Below are positions 59,810-64,000 of a DNA stretch of 64,000 bases, in pieces. Source of the stretch: Alphaproteobacteria bacterium. GTDB lineage: Bacteria; Pseudomonadota; Alphaproteobacteria; CACIAM-22H2. The position numbers and the translations under genes are program-made. Numbering within the stretch: the first letter of the stretch is position 1; each line of letters begins with the position of its first letter. A model generated the notes under the pieces. The model was not told where the DNA came from and searched no databases. It was given only the letters and a program-made list of their open reading frames with translations. The DNA is taken from NCBI GenBank assembly GCA_017308135.1, contig JAFKFM010000006.1, positions 251,724-315,723 of the forward strand. The letters are read 5' to 3'.

Positions 59810-60970
59810 ATGAACCAGTCCCTTGAACCCCGCGTCCGCCCCCCGCGGATGCTGTTCTGCAAACGCTGCTGCTATCCGCTCGTGGCGGCGACGCCGCTGA
59901 CGCTGGACGCCGAGCAGGTGTGCAGCGGCTGCCGGACGCACGAAGAGCAGAAGACGATCGATTGGAGCCGGCGCGAGCGCCTGTTCCGCCAATTGTGCGA
60001 CGACTATCGCAACAAATCCGGCAAGAACTACGACTGCGTCATTCCGGTCAGCGGCGGAAAGGACAGCTTCTATCAGGTCCACCTGATGAAGAAGTACGGC
60101 ATGAATCCGCTGCTCGTGACCTACAACGAGAACAACGAAACCGAAGTCGGCAAGAAGAACATCCAGCTGATGAAGGATGTCTTCGCCTGCGACTATTTCA
60201 ACTTCACGCCCTCGGTCGCCGCGCTCAAGAAGATGAACCGCGTCGGCATGTTCAAGATGGGCGACCCGGACATGCACGTCCATATGGGGATCAATTCGGT
60301 CGCGATCCAAGTCGCCGTCCGCTGGAACATCCCGCTGATCATCTGGGGCGAGCACGGGTTCATGAACATGGGCGGCATGCACTCGTACAAGGACATGGTC
60401 GAGTACACGGCGCGCTACCGCAAGGAGCACCTGCTGCGCGGCTACGACTGGGACGATTTCGTCGGCCTGGAAGGGCTCGAGGAGAAAGAACTCCTATGGG
60501 CGAAATATCCCGAGGATTCCGAAATCGAACGGGTCGGCATCCGCGGCATTTTCATTTCGAATTTCTTTGGATGGAACCAGGCCGAACATACCCGTTTGAT
60601 GGTCGAGCTCTACGGCTTCAACCTCAATCCCATCCCATTCGACCGGACCTACGCGCGCGATTCGAATCTCAACAACATTCACGACAACGGCGTCCACGAC
60701 TACATGAAGTACGTGAAGTTCGGCTACGGGCGCGTCGCCGACCATGTCAGCCGAGATATCCGAAACGGCTTGATGACACGCGAGGAAGGCGTCCAGCTCG
60801 TGCGCCAGTACGAAGGCGTGATCCCGGGGGACATCGCCCGATGGCTCAACTATGTCGGGATGACGCGCACCGAATTCGAGCTCGTCGCCGACACCTTCCG
60901 GGACCCGCGCGTGTGGGTGAAAAACGAATACGGCCAGTGGATCAAGGACAACATCTGGGACCAGAATTGA
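59810..60970 (+). CDS. pseA: N-acetyl sugar amidotransferase (PseA/WbuX-like)
   Basis: A 386-residue ATP-dependent enzyme that turns an N-acetyl group on a sugar into an acetamidino group. An N-terminal zinc ribbon has Cys17/Cys20 and Cys38/Cys41. The PP-loop SGGKDS is at residues 81-86. The IWGEHGFMNMGGMHSY segment and the C-terminal EFGQWIKD-like end match the family layout. Ammonia would come from the adjacent HisH/HisF-like pair. It ends 9 bp from the convergent pseI. Confidence 0.88.
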   Translation: MNQSLEPRVRPPRMLFCKRCCYPLVAATPLTLDAEQVCSGCRTHEEQKTIDWSRRERLFRQLCDDYRNKSGKNYDCVIPVSGGKDSFYQVHLMKKYGMNPLLVTYNENNETEVGKKNIQLMKDVFACDYFNFTPSVAALKKMNRVGMFKMGDPDMHVHMGINSVAIQVAVRWNIPLIIWGEHGFMNMGGMHSYKDMVEYTARYRKEHLLRGYDWDDFVGLEGLEEKELLWAKYPEDSEIERVGIRGIFISNFFGWNQAEHTRLMVELYGFNLNPIPFDRTYARDSNLNNIHDNGVHDYMKYVKFGYGRVADHVSRDIRNGLMTREEGVQLVRQYEGVIPGDIARWLNYVGMTRTEFELVADTFRDPRVWVKNEYGQWIKDNIWDQN

Positions 60971-60979
60971 GCGCGACGC

Positions 60980-62029
60980 TCATTCCAAATGCTCCCATTT
61001 GAGCGCGGTGCCGCGCGCCAGCGGCGCGCGCGCCACCCGGCCGAGCACCGCGGGCAAATGCTTGGGCGCAAGCCCGAAGCCCGGCCGGATCGAGCGCACG
61101 TTCTCGGCCGTCAGCGTTTCGCCCGCGGCGACGTCGCGCACGATATAGAGCGAACGGCGGAAAATCGCGTTCCCGCGCTCGCTTTGCTTGCGCCCGTAAT
61201 CGATCCGGCCCAATGCCTGCCACGCTTCGCGCGCGCTTTTGCACAGCTCGGCCAGTTCGGCCGGCTCGAGCGAGAATCCCGCGTCGGGTCCGCCGTCGGC
61301 GCGCGCCAGCGTGAAATGCTTCTCGATGACGCACGCGCCCATCGCCACGGCCGCGACCGACGTCGCCACGCCCAATGTGTGATCCGACAGCCCGATCGGA
61401 CAGTCGAAAGTCTGCGCCATATGGGGGATGGTGCGCAGATTCGCTTCCTCCGGCGACGACGGGTAGCCGCTCACGCAATGCAGCAGCGTCAGCTCGCCGT
61501 TTCCGGCCGCCCGGCACGCATCGACGGCTTGGGAAATCTCGACGAGATCCGCCATTCCGGTCGACATGATCACCGGCTTGCCGGCGCCGGCGATCTTGGC
61601 GAGCAGCGGCAGATCGGTGGCCTCGAACGAGGCGATCTTCATCGCGGGCGCGCCCAAAGAAACCAGGAGTTCGACCGCCGTGGGATCGAACGGCGTCGAG
61701 AAAACGGTCAAGCCCAGACGCTTGCCCTCCTCGAACAGCCGGGGATGCCAGTCCCACGGCGTGGCAGCCTCGCGGTAGAGCTCGTGGAGACGCCGACCGG
61801 ACCATGGGCCGCCGCGGATCTCGAACTCCGGTCCGGGCGCGTCGATCGTCATCGTGTCGGCGGTGTAGGTCTGCAGTTTGACCGCGTCGGCGCCCGCGCG
61901 CTTGGCGATGCGCACGAGTTCGACGGCGCGATCGAGGCTGCCGTTATGGTTGCCCGACAATTCGGCAATAACGTAAGGCGGATGCGCCGGACCGATCGGA
62001 CGGCCGGCGATTTCGAAACTCCGGCTCAT
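60980..62029 (-). CDS. pseI: Pseudaminic acid synthase PseI
   Basis: A 349-residue NeuB-family enzyme that condenses phosphoenolpyruvate with 2,4-diacetamido-2,4,6-trideoxy-altrose. YVIAELSGNHNGSLDRA, VKLQTYTADTMTID and IASFEATDLPLL are the PseI-type blocks; the C-terminal SAF domain begins near residue 285. It is distinguished from the NeuB-type gene at 39993 by the ELSGNHNG start and YTADTMT segment. The start overlaps the deacetylase stop by 4 bp. Confidence 0.9.
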   Translation of the reverse strand: MSRSFEIAGRPIGPAHPPYVIAELSGNHNGSLDRAVELVRIAKRAGADAVKLQTYTADTMTIDAPGPEFEIRGGPWSGRRLHELYREAATPWDWHPRLFEEGKRLGLTVFSTPFDPTAVELLVSLGAPAMKIASFEATDLPLLAKIAGAGKPVIMSTGMADLVEISQAVDACRAAGNGELTLLHCVSGYPSSPEEANLRTIPHMAQTFDCPIGLSDHTLGVATSVAAVAMGACVIEKHFTLARADGGPDAGFSLEPAELAELCKSAREAWQALGRIDYGRKQSERGNAIFRRSLYIVRDVAAGETLTAENVRSIRPGFGLAPKHLPAVLGRVARAPLARGTALKWEHLE

Positions 62030-62718
62030 ACGCGGACCTCCCTGAGGATCGAGAATGCTTCCGCCGCCGGATGGCCGCATTGCGCGCCGCGCAGCGCGGC
62101 GAGTGCGCGCACCGCTTCGATCGAGCGCGCGTGAGGAAACGGGCGCATCTCCGATTCGTAGGCGGCCAGGGCGGCAAATTTGGCGTCGAGATAAGGGGCC
62201 ACCGAAACCCAGCGCGCGGGCGCGAAGGGCTCGGCGAGCGCGGTGGGCGACCATTCGGTGCTCGACGGCGTTTCGTAGGCGTAGATCGCGCGCACCGATT
62301 GGCCGGGCAGCGGACGGCAAGCGGTCAGCACGGCGACGGCGGCGACGCGGTGATCGACGTTGAGATCGCCCGGATGATGCGTATAGACGACGGCCGGCCG
62401 GCACGCCGCGACCGTCCGTTCGACGCATTTCACGACATCGATCAACGGAACGGAATCCATCCGATTGTCCGGAAATCCGCCGAATTCCGGCGGCCGCACA
62501 CCCAGCGCCGCGGCCGCGTTTTGCGCCACCGCGCGCAAGGCTTCGATATCCGCCGCGCGCGCGCGCGCGTCGCGCGACGGATCGCGCGACGTGATCCCTT
62601 CCGCCAGAATGAGGACGTGCACGTCGTCCCCTTCGGCGGCATGGCGCGCCAGCGTGGCACCGCAGCCGAGAACTTCGTCGTCCGGATGCGCGGCGACGAC
62701 GAGAACGCTGTCCTTCAT
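62026..62718 (-). CDS. PIG-L/LmbE-family N-deacetylase
   Basis: A 230-residue zinc deacetylase of the PIG-L family. The AHPDDE motif at residues 10-15 carries the metal ligands, and YTHHPGDLNVDHR near residue 111 supplies the histidines. It probably removes an N-acetyl group from a sugar nucleotide or NulO. Its gene sits between pseI and a formyltransferase with 4-bp overlaps on both sides, so deacetylation followed by formylation of the freed amine is a plausible sequence. Confidence 0.85.
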   Translation of the reverse strand: MKDSVLVVAAHPDDEVLGCGATLARHAAEGDDVHVLILAEGITSRDPSRDARARAADIEALRAVAQNAAAALGVRPPEFGGFPDNRMDSVPLIDVVKCVERTVAACRPAVVYTHHPGDLNVDHRVAAVAVLTACRPLPGQSVRAIYAYETPSSTEWSPTALAEPFAPARWVSVAPYLDAKFAALAAYESEMRPFPHARSIEAVRALAALRGAQCGHPAAEAFSILREVRV

Positions 62719-63404
62719 TCCTTTTCTCCCCGCATGCGCCGGAACACGACGCGCGCCGTCACGCGATCTGCCGCCGTTTCGGCTTCGGAAAATTCCAGCC
62801 GCCAGCCGTCGAAATCCAAAAACGCGGGCGGATAGCCTTCCGCGTCGAGCATTCGGATATGGTCGTATAAACCTTCCGCCGTCGCCGCCGCCGGCAGGGC
62901 GCTCTGTTGGGGCGTCCGGCGGCGGAACACGACCGGCTCACCGCTTTGCGGTACCGGCGCAGGCTCGCGCGCGACCATCTCCTCGGCCAAATCGTAGACC
63001 ATTTCAGCCGCGCGCTCGAATATCTCCTGCGCCCGGCCCGAAAGATCGAGCGGCCGTTTCAAATAGACGGGGCCCGCGTCCAGCTCGCGCTCCATGCGCA
63101 ACGCCGTCAGCATCGTCGAACGATGGCCGCGCGCGATCAGGTTCTGCAGCGGGCTTCCGCCGCGGCCATAGGGCACGTCGGCCATGTGGAAGCAAACGCA
63201 TTCCCAGTTCCGCCAGATCGCTTCCGGAACCTCCCAGCTCCAATGCGGAAAAAAGACGTAGCGCGGCCGGATGTCGCGCAATAACGCCTCGGTCAGATCC
63301 TCGCGCCGCTCGATCAGATGCCAGGCGCCCGGCAGGCGCGGCGTGCGGCGTTCGAAGGCGGACCGGTTCCACGGGTGCCGGGCGGCGACGACGTAACTTT
63401 TCAT
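62715..63404 (-). CDS. Formyltransferase-family protein, copy 2
   Basis: A 229-residue protein of the formyltransferase fold with FHMADVPYGRGGSPLQNLI near residue 70 and LDAGPVYLKRPL. The usual Asn two residues before the catalytic His is replaced by Cys, while the His and Asp are kept. The variant is shared by a known subgroup but its activity is less certain. It overlaps the deacetylase and the PseG-PseH fusion by 4 bp. A role in N-formylating a deacetylated NulO precursor is inferred. Confidence 0.7.
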   Translation of the reverse strand: MKSYVVAARHPWNRSAFERRTPRLPGAWHLIERREDLTEALLRDIRPRYVFFPHWSWEVPEAIWRNWECVCFHMADVPYGRGGSPLQNLIARGHRSTMLTALRMERELDAGPVYLKRPLDLSGRAQEIFERAAEMVYDLAEEMVAREPAPVPQSGEPVVFRRRTPQQSALPAAATAEGLYDHIRMLDAEGYPPAFLDFDGWRLEFSEAETAADRVTARVVFRRMRGEKE

Positions 63405-64000
63405 GCGTGCGCTCCCCGCGGCTCGCGAACATAAGATTCCGGACCAACGGGCCGGTAGCCGGCGGCGCTGAACATGCGATGGGACGCTTCGTTCGCCGCC
63501 AGAACATGCGCGCGGAGGCGGGCGTTCGGCATCAACTCGTCGAGCAACGCCAGCGCCGTCCGGCCGATTCCCCGGCCCGCACGCGCGGGGTCGATCAGGA
63601 TCGAGACTTCCCATCCGTCGTCGCGGCGATCGGCGCGCACGATACCGGCCGGCCGCGCATCCGACTCGACGACGTAAAAAACGCCGTCGGGACGCCGCAG
63701 GCGGTCCGCGAACCACGCCACATGTTCGTCGCGCGCGGGCGGATTCGGATTGCGGAAATGGCGGCGCACCCGCGGATCGCTCTGCCATCCGAACACGATG
63801 TCGCAATCAGCCGGCGTGGCGGGACGCAGATGGACCGGCGCGCCCGCCCGATCCACGGGCGGATCGATCGCGCGGGCCACGCGCATGGCGCCACGGCCGT
63901 CGCACAGCGCCCACGCCTTGCCGGCCATCGCGGCATAGCCGGCGGAGTCGTCCAAAAGATCGCCAACCGCGCGCGCGATCCGATCGGGTGCCGCCGTATC
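63401..64000 (-). CDS. pseG: PseG-PseH fusion, N-terminal part cut by window end
   Basis: The visible 199 residues contain the C-terminal end of a PseG-type UDP-sugar hydrolase (PDRIARAVGDLL ... MAGKAWALCDGRGAMRVARAI), followed by a GNAT domain from about residue 57 with the acetyl-CoA loop RAGRGIGRTAL and the family NEASHRMFSAAGY block, matching PseH. PseH acetylates the PseC amine and PseG then removes UDP, so the fusion covers two successive steps. The frame runs off the window edge. It overlaps the formyltransferase gene by 4 bp. Confidence 0.8.
   Translation of the reverse strand, partial: DTAAPDRIARAVGDLLDDSAGYAAMAGKAWALCDGRGAMRVARAIDPPVDRAGAPVHLRPATPADCDIVFGWQSDPRVRRHFRNPNPPARDEHVAWFADRLRRPDGVFYVVESDARPAGIVRADRRDDGWEVSILIDPARAGRGIGRTALALLDELMPNARLRAHVLAANEASHRMFSAAGYRPVGPESYVREPRGAHA

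Overview
The window looks like a chromosomal segment of a high-GC alphaproteobacterium, probably near Rhodospirillales. This is inferred from codon usage, a compact sdhCDAB operon, an SDHAF4-like protein (DUF1674) next to htpX, and the htpX / rsmB / heparinase / rpe gene set. No rRNA, tRNA, insertion sequence, phage gene or CRISPR array was seen.

Positions 1-7400 are mostly housekeeping: the end of a 3-oxoacid CoA-transferase B subunit, three tandem overlapping EamA transporters with a conserved cysteine-motif protein, a DegP-like protease, pterin dehydratase, a zincin and a cytidine deaminase. Positions 7400-12100 carry a TylC3-like methyltransferase and sdhCDAB on the minus strand behind a plausible promoter. 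Positions 12101-13551 have no believable protein but are packed with plus-strand hairpins, many closed by GNRA tetraloops. They end in two copies of a three-way-junction fold. I propose a large structured RNA, or family of RNAs, here.

Positions 13552-27631 mix core genes (SDHAF4, htpX, rsmB, heparinase, rpe) with glycan genes: FkbM methyltransferase, GT11-like transferase, CDP-glucose dehydratase, nucleotide-sugar dehydrogenase, a membrane glycosyltransferase-like protein and a methyltransferase-GT2 fusion. LptD and an LptE-like lipoprotein follow, tail to tail.

Positions 30619-64000 are a surface-glycan island centred on nonulosonic acids (NulO). One minus-strand unit (44362 down to 30619) has neuB/neuC/neuA-type genes, UDP-sulfoquinovose synthase, a radical SAM protein, methyltransferases, an SGNH protein, a PhyH-like dioxygenase and an ABC flippase. 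A second (54225 down to 44491) has pseB, pseC, an SpsF-type cytidylyltransferase, an oxidoreductase, a second aminotransferase, two GT-B-like proteins and galE. A plus-strand unit (54589-60970) has a formyltransferase, a GT-B-like paralogue, a tandem amidohydrolase, an acetyltransferase and an amidotransferase set (HisH-like, HisF-like, PseA-like). It meets a minus-strand unit with a PseG-PseH fusion (cut by the window end), a second formyltransferase, a PIG-L deacetylase and pseI. Together these could make pseudaminic acid and a second NulO, then remodel the N-acyl groups by deacetylation, formylation or amidination before export as glycan or protein decoration. Matching 15-bp palindromes sit in the predicted promoters of both large minus-strand units, suggesting one shared regulator.
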